A stretch of 64,000 nt of DNA from Owenia fusiformis (GCA_903813345.2 CAIIXF020000008.1:13378822-13442821), one strand, 5' to 3'; shown: positions 39,301 to 45,947, counted from the first letter of the stretch. A program made the numbers and translations. The notes: generated by a model from the sequence alone, not told the origin.

Positions 39301-40196
39301 AAAGTGGCACTATCAACAATGTAGCAATATGGCACTATCAACAATGTAATAAATTGGCACCATGAACAATGTGGCACTATCAACATTGTCTTAATGCAGC
39401 TATAACTAAGAACTTCCAAGATATAATGACAAGAAAATGCCTTGAAATTCACCTCAACCAATTATCTAAGATAATCTTGACAATTCAACAATAAATCAAA
39501 AAGAAATGTAGATAATATATGTCAATTAATAAGATATGCAACTCAATAAACACTCAATATTTGGAGTTCTAATAGAATAACTCACTAAATATATATTCTG
39601 AGGTTTTCTGAAATGCAACTCAATTTTAAAATTCAGACAGGTATGAAACTGTAGAATAAATATAATTTGAATAGTTATTATTGGGTAGTTATAATTTGAT
39701 TATAATTATACTTATTACTAGTATGTCAATAACAACTATTAATTCTGAAAAGGTATACAACCCAACAATTGAAAACTAAAAAGATATATACAAAAACACT
39801 GTTAATCAAAATTTTGATGAATGAAAATTATGATTATTATAGGTGATGCAAATAGAATTAAACACAGTCTCGAGCAATCTCAAATCTATCTGACGTCAAA
39901 CTTCGTTACATGGGGTAGTTGCCAACTCCAATTAACTGGAGACTCATTGATTTCTGAGACTTGATACAATAGTTGGAAATAGTTTGAATATAAAAACAAG
40001 TTACTCACAGTCTCCCAAAACTTGTCGAATCTTCAAATAGCTGAGTATAATCCTCATGACAGCCGCTTTGTCCATTTGAGCCCGTGTGCTGGGGGGTAAG
40101 GGGATCTGGCTGGACAGTGAATAGAACACCTCCGCCTCTTTTCCCCGACGTGATCGAGCAGCATCTCGCGACTTCTCCTTCCGTCGTTCAGAATTT
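181..40196 (-). CDS. HIF1A: HIF-alpha (hypoxia-inducible factor alpha, bHLH-PAS), nine exons, partial at both ends
   Basis: HIF-alpha is the oxygen-regulated transcription factor that pairs with ARNT (HIF-beta) and binds RCGTG elements. In normoxia, prolyl hydroxylases modify its LxxLAP prolines and VHL targets it for degradation. Nine minus-strand exons join in phase into one frame of 1489 nt (about 496 codons) without a stop. Numbering residues from Asn1 (codon 40193-40195), the order is bHLH (1-60), PAS-A (about 76-174), PAS-B (222-325), a linker, LxxLAP (372-377), then a low-complexity linker. Each exon border has a minus-strand AG acceptor and GT donor. The exon carrying the initiator Met is not placed, and the protein continues past base 1, where the second degradation motif and C-terminal activation domain should lie. 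Family members run about 700-1000 residues, so perhaps half to two thirds is here. Whether it is a HIF1A or EPAS1 type cannot be said; invertebrates usually have one gene. Confidence 0.95.
322..2269 (-). other. HIF-alpha intron (most 3' seen)
   Basis: This is a 1948-nt intron. At about 350-465 it holds three to four loose copies of a roughly 45-bp unit containing ggggtgactcat. At about 1803-1979 it holds an inverted repeat. A plus-strand ORF of 70 codons at 811-1023 has no recognisable content and is treated as chance. Nothing else is supported. Confidence 0.8.
1803..1979. repeat. Inverted-repeat (foldback) element
   Basis: Two arms of about 65-70 bp are complementary. The left arm (cttgtattcgcgaatgcaaa, then cctgtcggct and cagattaacctactatttta) matches the reverse complement of the right arm, which runs taaaatagtaggttaatccg to gtatttgcaaatacaag. 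It is typical of a small non-autonomous DNA transposon, and the family is not identified. A further pair, gacttgtcta, lies just outside (about 1708 and 1984), so the element may be about 290 bp. Confidence 0.6.
2270..2442 (-). CDS. HIF1A: HIF-alpha exon: degradation-domain linker
   Basis: This 173-nt exon encodes a split Gly392 and residues 393-449. It contains [20 protein letters not shown], then KVEP (a possible sumoylation motif, psi-K-x-E), and a Ser/Pro-rich tail ending QSSLSSPQ. This part of HIF-alpha is poorly conserved, so assignment rests on phase and position: it starts 279 nt after the LxxLAP exon and its frame continues exactly. The acceptor is cttgttttag and the donor gtatgtct, ending in phase 0. 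Confidence 0.85.
2722..2927 (-). CDS. HIF1A: HIF-alpha exon with N-terminal oxygen-dependent degradation motif (LxxLAP)
   Basis: This 206-nt exon completes Ser323 and encodes residues 324-391 plus one base. It opens [15 protein letters not shown], parallel to the human SGIIQHDLIFSLQQT that follows PAS-B. A basic stretch ([10 protein letters not shown]) precedes [27 protein letters not shown] fits LxxLAP and aligns with the human Pro402 site (LTLLAPAAG), hydroxylated by PHD/EGLN enzymes for VHL recognition. The predicted hydroxyacceptor is Pro377, codon 2765-2767. The acceptor is cattccag and the donor gtattatt. Two overlapping ORFs on the other strand are shadows. Confidence 0.93.
2928..9065 (-). 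other. HIF-alpha intron, 6.1 kb
   Basis: AT-rich intron. The only repeated structure I see is at about 7258-7450: some nine loose copies of a roughly 20-bp unit around 'gtgctacaagtaacc'. Short ORFs here (60-75 codons) match no family I know and lack coding character. I searched it for a coding exon because the PAS-B exon had to continue; the correct continuation is at 2722-2927. Confidence 0.75.
7258..7450. repeat. Degenerate short tandem repeat, about 20-bp unit
   Basis: The motif tgtgctacaagtaac recurs with changes (tgtgccacaagttac, tgtgttacaagtaacc, tgtgctatacaagtaac) about nine times. It has no coding potential and is minisatellite-like. Confidence 0.6.
9066..9213 (-). CDS. HIF1A: HIF-alpha exon: end of PAS-B
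   Basis: This 148-nt exon completes Leu274 and encodes residues 275-322. [30 protein letters not shown] and [10 protein letters not shown] correspond to the last PAS-B strands of HIF-alpha, whose human signature is FTKGQ.TTGQYRMLAKRGGY.W.ETQ.TVI and QCIVCVNYV. The acceptor is tcctttag and the donor gtaagata. It ends with AG of a split Ser codon. The intron to the previous exon is only 672 nt, short for this gene. Confidence 0.95.
9242..9362 (+). repeat. Dispersed 'GTCACCAC' element, copy 1, followed by a 23-bp triplet
   Basis: It starts aaggcattaac, then aaaatgtcacaacctgccat, a ttgttacagatgc segment and a CAACYRC-rich middle, and ends ggtggtaacat. The same layout recurs at least a dozen times in the window. 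Directly after it (about 9358-9429) are three copies of a 23-bp unit, aaaatacaataaaaagtgtg plus ctg. It lies in the intron just upstream of the PAS-B exon. Confidence 0.6.
9755..9858. repeat. Dispersed 'GTGTTCAC ... TTTTACTGTA' element
   Basis: It is bounded by cagtaaaaccctcatat on the left and gacaggttttactgtac on the right, with internal gtgttcactgtagg and ggtgttcactaag. The ends are complementary (cagtaaaacc / ggttttactg). Related copies are at 13,488-13,680, 28,839-29,030, 54,893-55,030 and 55,940-56,122, with a locally amplified copy at 11,340-11,940. Confidence 0.6.
9886..9992 (-). CDS. HIF1A: HIF-alpha exon: PAS-B middle part
   Basis: This 107-nt exon completes Arg238 and encodes residues 239-273. 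The sequence [20 protein letters not shown] followed by [15 protein letters not shown] is the PAS-B segment known in vertebrates as ITELMGYEPEELLGRS.YEYYHA.D...L.K.H. The acceptor is tgtgtttcag and the donor gtaagtta. The exon is too short to show up as an ATG-initiated ORF and was found by following phase from the preceding exon. Confidence 0.94.
10099..10222 (+). repeat. GTCACCAC element, copy 2
   Basis: It runs from gggcattaacatgcaaatgtc, through a CAACCAC-rich middle (caccaacaaccaaacacc), to aaaaagttggagacaataat and atatgtcaccac. A minus-strand ORF of 110 codons over it is an artefact of the repeat. Confidence 0.6.
11200..11337. repeat. Small inverted-repeat element
   Basis: The ends actatccaggcc and ggcctggatagt are perfect reverse complements. 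Inside, cgcgagcaa pairs imperfectly with ttgctcgtg. At about 138 bp this looks like a miniature inverted-repeat transposable element of unknown family. Confidence 0.55.
11342..11835. repeat. 79-bp tandem array, about six units
   Basis: The unit contains gtacaggaagcctgtctaag, tagaacacttttggtac and ttttccacttgggaggtgtt. Successive 'acagg' starts at 11,436, 11,515, 11,594 and so on give a 79-bp period. The central units are nearly identical; the first and last carry 'acacct' variants. The unit is part of the dispersed GTGTTCAC-type repeat, whose remaining sequence (cattaagccagttggtcttt...) follows at 11,830-11,940. The array therefore arose by amplification inside one inserted element. Confidence 0.85.
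12203..12360. repeat. Imperfect palindrome, about 158 bp
   Basis: The left arm (caaatatttcattctatg, ggcaatacctgtt, tcaatgatttttgc) is complementary to the right arm (gcaaaaatcattgaaagt, aacaggtattgcc, catagaatgaaatatttg). The centre is GC-richer (ttgcccgcagcccg). A 93-codon ORF spanning it is not credible as a gene. A related cggg-caatacg motif sits at about 12,500-12,530. Confidence 0.6.
13488..13680. repeat. GTGTTCAC-type dispersed repeat
   Basis: It runs from gtaaaacctgtatacagtga to gacaggtttaactga. Internally, ggtgttcactag occurs in four slightly different copies. Confidence 0.6.
13809..13971 (+). repeat. CAGGGGTTTCA element, diverged copy
   Basis: It begins cagggatttca and ends atgaaatccct. 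Internally it shares the order (agcagcagg, caactg, aaatcataaattccatta, tgctgttttcat) with the well-preserved copies at 35,070-35,243 and 36,905-37,078. Confidence 0.5.
15474..15544. repeat. Hairpin-forming inverted repeat
   Basis: The left arm aataacgtcatttc plus gggcaatata pairs with tatattgccc plus gaaatgacgttatt, around an AT loop. It is about 71 bp, with strong arms. It resembles other gggcaata-bearing palindromes in this intron. Confidence 0.6.
16500..18548. repeat. Satellite array, about 135-bp unit, about 15 copies
   Basis: The recurring unit contains agtcagatttgaatttctga, gaacatgtagatgattttga, a poly(A) run, tttagtcaatttgaagcaag, and a block of TGACCT and AGGTCA hexamers. Most starts of 'ttctgagaac' are 134-136 bp apart. 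Some are 147-149 bp apart because a short 'tcaaatctaaag' stretch is doubled, so two unit types are interleaved. Copy identity is high but with point changes, and one late unit is truncated (about 18,440-18,460). A weak relative may sit at about 38,276-38,320. Confidence 0.92.
18580..18748 (+). repeat. GTCACCAC element with duplicated 3' end
   Basis: After ttgttacagacgcc and several ccaaccaccaac/cgccggacgcc words, the terminal block aaaacggagaccataacaat plus atgtcaccacttttggtggtgacata occurs twice in tandem. The final part is a perfect hairpin (tgtcaccac / gtggtgaca). It lies 81 nt before the HIF-alpha PAS-B exon border. Confidence 0.7.
18829..19019 (-). CDS. HIF1A: HIF-alpha exon: PAS-A/PAS-B linker and start of PAS-B
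   Basis: This 191-nt exon encodes residues 175-237 plus two bases of Arg238. It opens with VLKCSGRI (human: VLHCTGHI), continues through a linker ending [19 protein letters not shown], and enters PAS-B with [17 protein letters not shown]. The last segment is almost the human TFLSRHSLDMKFSYCDER. PAS-B gives the second ARNT interface and, in HIF-2, a ligand-binding cavity. The acceptor is tatttccag and the donor gtgggtgc. The first codon is GTG (Val), an internal residue and not a start. Confidence 0.95.
20636..20775 (+). repeat. GTCACCAC element copy
   Basis: It starts agggctttcacatgcaaaat, has ccatttgttacagatg and caccaaaaaacaaacaca in the middle, and ends with the hairpin tgtcaccacttgtggtgg. 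Confidence 0.6.
23220..23640 (+). promoter_or_regulatory. CpG-enriched block with promoter-like motifs (tentative)
   Basis: It stands out from the AT-rich intron. It has an E-box palindrome gtcacgtgac (23,222), acgcgt, a CRE-like ctgacgtcat, several CCAAT or ATTGG boxes (gccaatcag, gaccaatgac, ctgattggtgg), a GC box in tgggggcggggct, and TATA-like ctatatatggg. Just after it, gcacgcag/ggtaagtatt at about 23,630 would make a good plus-strand splice donor. It could be a promoter of an antisense or nested transcript, or the regulatory end of an old inserted element. Motif content alone does not decide. Confidence 0.3.
23683..24377 (+). pseudogene. Broken coding-like segment, unknown family
   Basis: Downstream of the promoter-like block, several short plus-strand frames have protein-like composition but are interrupted. 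One starts at ATG 23,683 ([10 protein letters not shown]...). One is around 23,800-23,875 ([12 protein letters not shown]). A shifted one is around 23,860-23,955 ([15 protein letters not shown]). The last, ending at 24,377, contains [16 protein letters not shown]. Stops and frame changes separate them. I recognise no domain. It could be a decayed mobile-element gene or a processed pseudogene, or chance open frames in GC-richer DNA. The frames were left unjoined. Confidence 0.25.
25300..25587 (+). CDS. Hypothetical 95-codon ORF in an AT-rich block
   Basis: It is ATG-initiated, with a hydrophobic stretch at about residues 25-42 ([19 protein letters not shown]) that could be a membrane segment or signal, then [18 protein letters not shown]. 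It matches nothing I know. It is followed after 20 nt by a second ORF in the same direction. Two such ORFs in a row are unusual for this intron, which otherwise has stops every 60-70 codons. Whether it is expressed is unknown. Confidence 0.2.
   Translation: MRNYIHINDNIVLFLGTIKTGYTICFKLILLLTSFVLISAVTGSSCPRTYLQLYGPIVRDQHDLRAESGSSRYHFFCHLINQIVIKDVANSMAYE
25608..25934 (+). CDS. Hypothetical 108-codon ORF, Lys/Tyr/Ile-rich
   Basis: It is rich in Lys, Tyr, Ile and Phe ([20 protein letters not shown], then [13 protein letters not shown]). Codon choice is extremely AT-biased. The composition resembles proteins of AT-rich organelle or parasite genomes, but AT-rich random sequence gives a similar bias. 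No motif is recognised. Confidence 0.2.
   Translation: MYLIKKNFVHNNFEFVELLLNLIIELPRWGKNNIFYWYLKRTILIKKYLQREYKYLFIKWYLDYLNGTFIIEKEIFMKRISTLIYFLVCRLFEQSCLLVKTVSLTKSS
26140..26292. repeat. 31-bp C-rich tandem array, five units
   Basis: The unit is gatccccctgcacaatcccc plus cttccccaaat. On the minus (HIF-alpha sense) strand it presents runs of four or five G separated by 2, 8 and 7 bases. Three overlapping minus-strand ORFs read through it only because 31 is not a multiple of three, so each frame stays open. Confidence 0.9.
26684..26866 (-). CDS. HIF1A: HIF-alpha exon: rest of PAS-A
   Basis: This 183-nt exon is 61 complete codons (residues 114-174), in phase 0 at both ends. It contains [20 protein letters not shown], the conserved PAS-A segment known in vertebrates as G.S.FDFTHPCDHEE. 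A shorter linker follows, then [20 protein letters not shown], matching the human FFLRMKCTLTSRGR block. In vertebrates these two blocks are, from memory, on separate exons, so here they are fused or the ancestral exon never split. The acceptor is gtatttacag and the donor gtaaggtc. Confidence 0.95.
27249..28000. repeat. Minisatellite, 33/30-bp unit, about 23 copies
   Basis: The unit is agattcacaatgagcaagag plus tgacacctatatg (33 bp). A 30-bp variant lacks 'gtg' (gcaagtaacacc) and recurs every five or six units, so a higher-order block of about 160-190 bp was itself duplicated. The right-hand end is more diverged. ORFs here in both directions are repeat artefacts. Confidence 0.92.
28839..29030 (+). 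repeat. GTGTTCAC-type element, single diverged copy
   Basis: It contains gtgtaagtggaactcctttg, gtacctctaaaagtg, cataagtcagttggtattgg and the end ccactttacaggtttcactg. It shows the full layout whose inner part is amplified at 11.34-11.84 kb. Confidence 0.65.
30650..30830 (+). repeat. GTCACCAC element with multiplied 3' motif
   Basis: After ttggtgacaatcacaatatg, the word tatgtcaccacaataacaa is repeated four times before the end motif cagatggtgacat. It shows that the 3' part of this family expands in tandem. Confidence 0.6.
31952..32546. repeat. 73-bp tandem array, eight units
   Basis: The unit contains ccttatgtcttatctcaaac, tcccctaccctgttttgggt and cggttaaaggtgccacgttt gggggatcttg. Starts of gttttggg lie 73-74 bp apart. 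Copies are nearly identical apart from an accaatatg/accttatg alternation and one gccatgttt change in the last unit. A 140-codon plus-strand ORF through it is a repeat artefact: the translated repeat simply follows the DNA period. Confidence 0.93.
33770..34480. repeat. Tandem of an 'aaatggccgcc / aacaaaatcgctccactac' repeat
   Basis: Three to four copies of a roughly 130-bp unit occur: accaaatatgaacaaaatcg, ctccactacttttcgagtta, tagtaaaat..., tttttcaaaatggctgcc, ttctaccaaaagtgtcatt. Related material is at 61,930-62,370 and, more diverged, at 60,380-61,280. Confidence 0.75.
35070..35243 (-). repeat. CAGGGGTTTCA element, left copy
   Basis: A 174-bp element with imperfect terminal inverted repeats (caggggtttca...tgaacccccTg), flanked by ctaacc on both sides. 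It is about 90% identical to the reverse complement of the copy at 36,905-37,078. It lies in the intron downstream of the first PAS-A exon. Confidence 0.8.
36314..36465 (-). CDS. HIF1A: HIF-alpha exon: start of PAS-A
   Basis: This 152-nt exon encodes residues 63-113. The first codon (Cys63) is split with the bHLH exon. The core [20 protein letters not shown] followed by [15 protein letters not shown] is the typical HIF PAS-A opening, matching the vertebrate pattern KALDGFVMV...GDM.Y.S..V...GLTQ. PAS-A helps set the choice of ARNT as partner. The acceptor is ctactttcag and the donor gtaagata, and the exon ends in phase 0. The exon lies inside a roughly 2-kb stretch bounded by two oppositely oriented copies of a 174-bp element (see repeats). 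Confidence 0.95.
36905..37078 (+). repeat. CAGGGGTTTCA element, right copy
   Basis: It has terminal inverted repeats caggggtttca / tgaaacccctg and apparent aacta duplications on each side. It is oriented opposite to the 35,070 copy, with the 152-nt PAS-A exon about midway between them. It looks like a miniature DNA transposon; the superfamily is unsettled because the flanking duplications (5 and 6 bp) differ. Confidence 0.8.
39020..39390. repeat. Degenerate tandem repeat, about 23-bp unit
   Basis: The unit tggcactatcaacaatgtaa is repeated about 15 times with many substitutions (gcaccatcaac, gcattatcagaa). Confidence 0.7.
40009..40196 (-). CDS. HIF1A: HIF-alpha exon: bHLH DNA-binding domain
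   Basis: This 188-nt exon encodes residues 1-62 plus one base at each end. The basic region reads [19 protein letters not shown], nearly identical to vertebrate HIF-alpha. It is followed by helix 1 (EAEVFYSL), a proline-rich loop (IPLPPST) and helix 2 ([20 protein letters not shown]). This domain contacts the RCGTG core and dimerises with ARNT. The acceptor is tcttatag at 40197-40204 and the donor gtgagtaa at 40001-40008. The exon begins in phase 2, so the missing upstream exon must end with two bases of a codon. From memory, the equivalent human exon is three bases longer and has the same phase. A plus-strand ORF across this exon is a shadow. Confidence 0.96.
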
Positions 40197-41465
40197 CTAT
40201 AAGAGACATAAATATCTGATAAGAGATTATCCAGATTTTGTAAATAATGGTATGTCAATGATGTCATAATTAATGACACAGTGACACAGTTCCTATTCAA
40301 CACTTCTGTGACTGCAGATGATTGATGAACTGTTGGAGAGACAGTTAATAAATCTCCCGATCTAAAGACACGTCTTCCTTCACTGACTCTTCCCTGGTGC
40401 AGTGTCAGACGATCCTAAGATCTCAGCTGAAATTCTATTCACAGTTTGAACTATTGGAAATTCTATTTTCGTGACCTGTACTTGATCATTGATTTGTTGC
40501 GTGAATGAATTTCTAAGGGGTTCTCCGCAAGCAGCCAAGTGCACCCTGAACTCACAGATCACAATGAGCCCTGGCCATGAAAAACTAAGAAAACACTTTC
40601 AAACCCTCAAAAGGATTTTACAACCGCTGCGACTGTTTCTTTATTCTGTGAAATCCGAGATCAAACTTAGGAGTTTTTACAATTATATGATAATAAAATA
40701 AGTTTGTTATTTTCTAAATTCTGTAGTTATTTTCTTACATTTCACTTGTTTTCGATAATTCAAGAAAAATCATTTTCATTCTCACTTTATTCAAGGGAAA
40801 ATAAAAGCTATTTTTCTTCTCTATCAGCCAAACACAAAAAATCACTTTAACATGGTAAATTTCAATAAAAATGTCAATGATTGTAAGTCCTTTTATGATC
40901 TTGTATTAAGCTTTAACACTTAAGACTAGACAATAGGTTTAAAAATGCCAATAATTTCATAAATTGTTTTGAATTCATATATTCAGAATTGAAGAATTTG
41001 AGAAAAACAACTCTATAATGATAATACCCATGTCTTCTTTTGAAACTGTAATGAAAAGATTAAATATTTGAGATGAAATATGATTCATCTACTTTTGGAG
41101 ATCGGTTCCTTACCTTTTACCCCCCAGCTTGTACTTAAAATATATCTCATCATCAATATAATCAACCCTTTTATTCATATTTTTTATAAATCAATTAAAA
41201 ATGTTTTTTTGCATTTTTTTTATTTTTGTCCCTGACATTTCTTTATAGTTTGCTTATTTGAATCTTTTTCTTTTTAGAATTATAAACCCCAGTCTTATCA
41301 TTAAACCTTAGGATTGGGAGGATTTTAAACAATATTTTTTCAATGTCACTTCTAACAATGGTATTAAAAAACAACCTTCACACACTGACTGCACCTAAGA
41401 TGACTGTGACATTCTCAATTTCTACAATGCTGAGCAAGCTCCACAATTGTAAAGGTAAAAAAAAA

Positions 41466-42360
41466 GCAGCTGACCTCCATGAATGTTGAGACCAACTATC
41501 CCTTGTGAATGTAGAAAACAACCAACCCTCATATATGTCAAGAGCAACTGACACTTATAACTGTAGAAATCAACTGACACTTATAACTGCAGAAAGCAAC
41601 TGACACTTATAACTGCAGAAAGCGACTGACACTTATAACTGCAGAAATCAACTGACACTTATAAATGCAGTAAGCAACTGACCCTCATAAATGTAGAAAG
41701 CAAGTGACCCTCATAAATATAGAAAGCAACTGACCCTCATAAATGTAGAAAGCAACTGACCCTCATATAATGTAGAAAGCAACTGACCCTCATAAATATA
41801 GAAAGCAACTGACCCTCATGAATGTAGAAAGGAATTGAACCTCATAAATGTAGAAAGCAACTGACCCTCAAATATGTAGAAAGCAAGTGACCCTCATAAA
41901 TATAGAAAGTAACTAACCCTCATAAATGTAGAAAGCAACTGGCCCTCATAAATGTAGAAAGGAAATGAACCTCATAAATGTAGAAAGCAACTGACCCTCA
42001 TAAATATAGAAAGCAACTGACCCTAATAAATGTGAAACAACTGACCCTCAAAATGTAGAAAGCAACTGACCCGGCAACTGACCCTCATAAATGTAGAAAA
42101 GCAACTGACCCTCAAAAATGTAGAAAGCAACTGACCCTCATAAATGTAGAAAGGAAATGAACCTCATAAATATAGAAAGCAACTGACCCTCATGAATATA
42201 CAAAGAAACTGACCCTCCTTAATGCAACTGACCCTCATAAAAATAGAAAGCAACCGACCCTAATAAATGTAGAAAGCAAATGAACAGCATAAATGTAGAA
42301 AGCAAATGAACAGCATAAATATCGAAAGATACTGACCCTCATGAATACAGAAAGCAACTG
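41466..42360. repeat. 26-bp tandem array, about 34 units
   Basis: The unit is gcaactgaccctcataaatg plus tagaaa. An older-looking left part has gacacttataactgcag variants. Single-base indels are frequent, as expected of an ageing minisatellite. No ORF. Confidence 0.92.
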
Positions 42361-43140
42361 GTGAGTAAATGAGACAAACTTATACATCCTGATGATGATA
42401 CCAATAAGCTACACATGTGGACCATGTAACTCAAGACACTAACAATATCTATTGCTGACCCTCAAACCAAAATGTGCGGAACAACAAACTTTGATTAGCT
42501 GAATTAGTTCAAAGCACTTATCTGAAATATATAGAGTGTGAGACAAACTCAATCAAAGAAAACTTGAAAAAAAAATTCCCCTCTCCTAATTGATAATAGA
42601 ACAGAATAGAACACAGAGATCTTATATAACACAAAAAATAAATAAATAAAATCTAGCTGATCCTGGTCTTGCCCTTATCAGTGACAAAGTATAAAACTCT
42701 GGTTAACAAATGTTTACTAAATATATGATAATAAGCAGGTCATCGTGATCTTGGTGATAATAGGTAGTACCTAGCTAGACTGATAACAATGAAAACTAGT
42801 TCCCAGAGTTCCCTGCCAAACCTTTGGTCTTTGAAAACAATGAACAAAGTATGGCCCAAGAGTCAGGAATTCTTAGTAGTCAATCCTCCAACTTGTTAAT
42901 TTACACCAGATTCTTTTTTGGTTATTTTCAATCTGGCATTACATGGGCATATATGTTAGTATAGGCTGAGGTGGACAGGACAACTTCTCTGAGACCATTT
43001 TAAACATAGTGATTCCAACATTATATATATCAGCAATAGCAATGGTCAGTTGATAGAGAGTTGATAGATTTGTAATTCTTTCATTATGATTATGATTGAA
43101 ACCCTGGGTCAGATGATAAAGATTGAATAATGCTGTCTTA

Positions 43141-43275
43141 TGCCTTGGTCACATTTGCTCCGATTTTCACTATAGCGCCCCACCGATTGAGTATTTTGTT
43201 CAGAAATGTATTCAATTTTGAACAAAATAATCGATTGGCTGGGCGCCGGCAAATGCGGCAAATGTGACCCAGGCA
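43141..43275. mobile_element. 135-bp miniature inverted-repeat element with TTA flanks
   Basis: The terminal inverted repeats tgccttggtcacatttgc and gcaaatgtgacccaggca differ at one position. TTA is present immediately outside both ends (43,138-43,140 and 43,276-43,278). The inner sequence is also partly symmetric (gattgagtattttgttca / gaacaaaataatcgattg). A 3-bp TTA duplication would suit a PIF/Harbinger-derived element (inference). Confidence 0.75.
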
Positions 43276-44640
43276 TTAAAGAGAGAATTTTAGAAATTTT
43301 GGATACATTTGCTTAAAGCAAGTTGATTCTCAAGGAAAAATGTACATTTAAAACAAGTGATTTCATTGGTCTCTGCTAACCACAATCAATGACAACTTCT
43401 TTTTTAACCAATCAAATCACTTTGTCACAAGTATCAACTTGCTAGGCAAATGCAGATATCTATGGTTGTTGTTTTATGCAGTATCATCAGAGTGTTAAGA
43501 AAAATGATATATATTTGAACAACACTACAAAAGATTCTGGGCAGATAGACTAAGAGTAGATTTGGGGATATGATTCGCTCAAGGTTATCTATCCCGGGGC
43601 CCGAGTGTCTACATGTGATCTTTTATATTGTGTTTACCACTACTTCTACCTCAGCCTATGCATGTTAGTTATTTGAAATACATTTTTCACATTTTCATGA
43701 CTGATAAAAACTGCTACTTGCAATTCAGGCTCACATTTATGGAGGGGGGGGGGGGTAAGCAATAAGCAAAGACATCCTTGTTAAAAACAACCATTGTTAA
43801 TTACAAAATTTTTTTTGGAGAATAGTTTATTTTTATACAGGTACTTTTTGCATATACAATTAACAAAGGAATGCCAAACAATTTCCCGAAAAACCTATTT
43901 TGTGACACCACGTTTTTTATATAGTTATTTAACATGCATGACCCTGAACCTTCTAATAGAACACGGCTCGAGCACATGAAATATTCCATACCCATAAATC
44001 AACTTACAAAGACTTTAATGTAATATAAAGTAAAATAATAGGGTAGCAACGGAGTGTAATCGGATCCACACTAGTATACAAATTCAAATCCAAACAAAAA
44101 ATCGTTTAAAAAATATACAAATAAGGGGCCACAAGTACTCATTGAAAACTAATTAGTGCTGGAAAATTTTATGCAAATTACAGAAATGCAAAAGTTGGGA
44201 GATTAGATTGAGGCAAAATTAAATCTAAATGATGTAAAATTAGGTTAAGGTGTTTCAACAGATATCAAAGAGCTTTATATTTGAATAAATTTTTCATTGC
44301 AAATTATTTCGTGAACAGGTCTCTGACACATTAACCAGGGTAGTTTTTTTTATAAATGTAATAGGAACAGTGCATGATGACTTAAACATGGTGAAGTCAA
44401 CCTATATTTGTCATTAAAAATAAGACAAATCCATTATGTGAAATCACACACAAGATTAAAGGTCGTGTAGTTGACAAGATCCTAGATATGATACCAAAAG
44501 TAACACTAGAAAAATATAAATTGTAGCTTTTTTCTTTGAAATTTGATTTAAAAAGATAGTAACCTATCTAGTCTGTTGTCAATTGACTAACCTAAAATAA
44601 CAGTGATCAACTTATTAACTAACTGCTAACATAAATATAC

Positions 44641-44750
44641 AACAAGGCATTAACATGGAAAGTATCACCACCTGCCATTTGTTACAGATGCCAAACGCTG
44701 ACCTCTGAATGCATATGGAACACTGTCAACAAAAAAGTTAGAGCCTATAA
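44641..44750 (+). repeat. GTCACCAC element copy
   Basis: It starts caaggcattaacatggaaag, has tcaccacctgccatttgtta and cagatgccaaacgctgacc, and ends near aaaaaagttagagcctataa; the hairpin end is missing. Confidence 0.6.
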
Positions 44751-45071
44751 CTTACAATTACTAATGAAATTGATTGTTTTAAAATTATGCCACTTTTTCA
44801 AAATATTTCAGATTTTAGGTTTCGACAAATTCATACAACTTCATTGTTATTTTCTAGGAAAACATTTCAAATATCTAAAATAGCAAAGGTTTCCTTGAAA
44901 TTTGGTCTCTAAGAATTAATAAAAAAAATTGCTACGTTACATTACCTAAGCATCTCTTCAATTTCTTAGTACTGAGGAAACATATAACAAAAATAGAAGA
45001 TCTACGACATACTTCACAATATATTCAAATGTAATATACTGCAGTGCATTGCCCTTCACCCTTCATAGATA

Positions 45072-45893
45072 CACTCCCCTCCATAAATATGGCAACCTTA
45101 GCTCCCCCATTAAACTATGTGTTAAAGCCTCTTTACCTTTGAATTTTTATTTACTTAAAATACTTATACTTTTAATGGAAACGTAATTTGACTTTATTTC
45201 CAATACCTCCAAATTTTCTCAATTTTTTCCCTCAATTACAATAGGTCGAAAATTGATGATAAATTTGATGAATTTTTGAAAATCGACATTCCCATGTTAA
45301 CCAATGGGAAATGGTAGGTTTGCCGCAAGTCATATGACAAAATATCCATCCATCCGAGTCCTTGCAAAAAATACAAGTTAGGTAGGCAATTGAATTTGCT
45401 AACTTTATTTAACAAAAAATTGATACGTTTCTTCAGGTTCAACAAAGTTATAGATCTTTAAAGTCAAAATTGGTTTTCAAAAAACCTCTCCCATTGAAAT
45501 AACACAGGAGGCGAAAAATGATTTTCAAAAATGACTTTGAAGCTCTGTAACTTTAGTATTCATCAAGTAAATTAAACACTTAGTGTGCAAAAAATCTTTT
45601 ACTGAATAGATATCCTAATTTCTGATTTGCCCCGAACCCACCATTTCCCATTGGTTTACACGGGAACGACGATTTTCAAAAGTTCATCAAATTTATCATC
45701 AATTTTCGACCTATTGTAATTAAGGAAAAAATTGGGAGAATTTGGAGGTATTGGAAATAAAGTCAAGTTACGTTTCCATCAATATTATAAGTTATTTCAT
45801 CTCAGGTTAAGTAAATAAAAATTCAAACGTAAAGAGACGTTAACACGTAGTTCAATAGGGGAGCTAAGGTTGCCAAACTTATGGAGGGGTGTG
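45072..45893. mobile_element. 822-bp palindromic DNA transposon-like element
   Basis: It is bounded by TA on both sides, with ends cactcccctccataaatatg and taagtttggcaacc-type complements (right end: ggttgccaaacttatggagg). Long arms (45,072-45,325 and 45,640-45,893) are complementary over about 250 bp, including caaatttatcatcaattttc and accaatgggaaatgg. The central part (45,430-45,560) continues the symmetry imperfectly. It has no transposase frame. The TA flanks and end sequence suggest a Tc1/mariner-related non-autonomous foldback element (inference). Confidence 0.8.
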
Positions 45894-45947
45894 TATGTGT
45901 ATCATGTGTATAACTAGGTATTTATTTACGGCGACTTAGGACACACA

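Larger units (their letters stand above)
36466..40008 (-). other. HIF-alpha intron between bHLH and PAS-A exons, 3.5 kb
   Basis: AT-rich. It contains the right CAGGGGTTTCA copy and a degenerate array at about 39,020-39,390. A local duplication of ttacctgaaagtagacgtgt lies at 36,463 and 36,549. The second copy repeats the acceptor sequence of the PAS-A exon without its coding part. Confidence 0.7.

Noticed and set aside
40380-40562. 60-codon minus-strand ORF just upstream of the bHLH exon as HIF-alpha N-terminus
   Set aside because: The intervening sequence has stops, no donor in the needed phase was seen, and the bHLH exon has a clear acceptor at 40,197.
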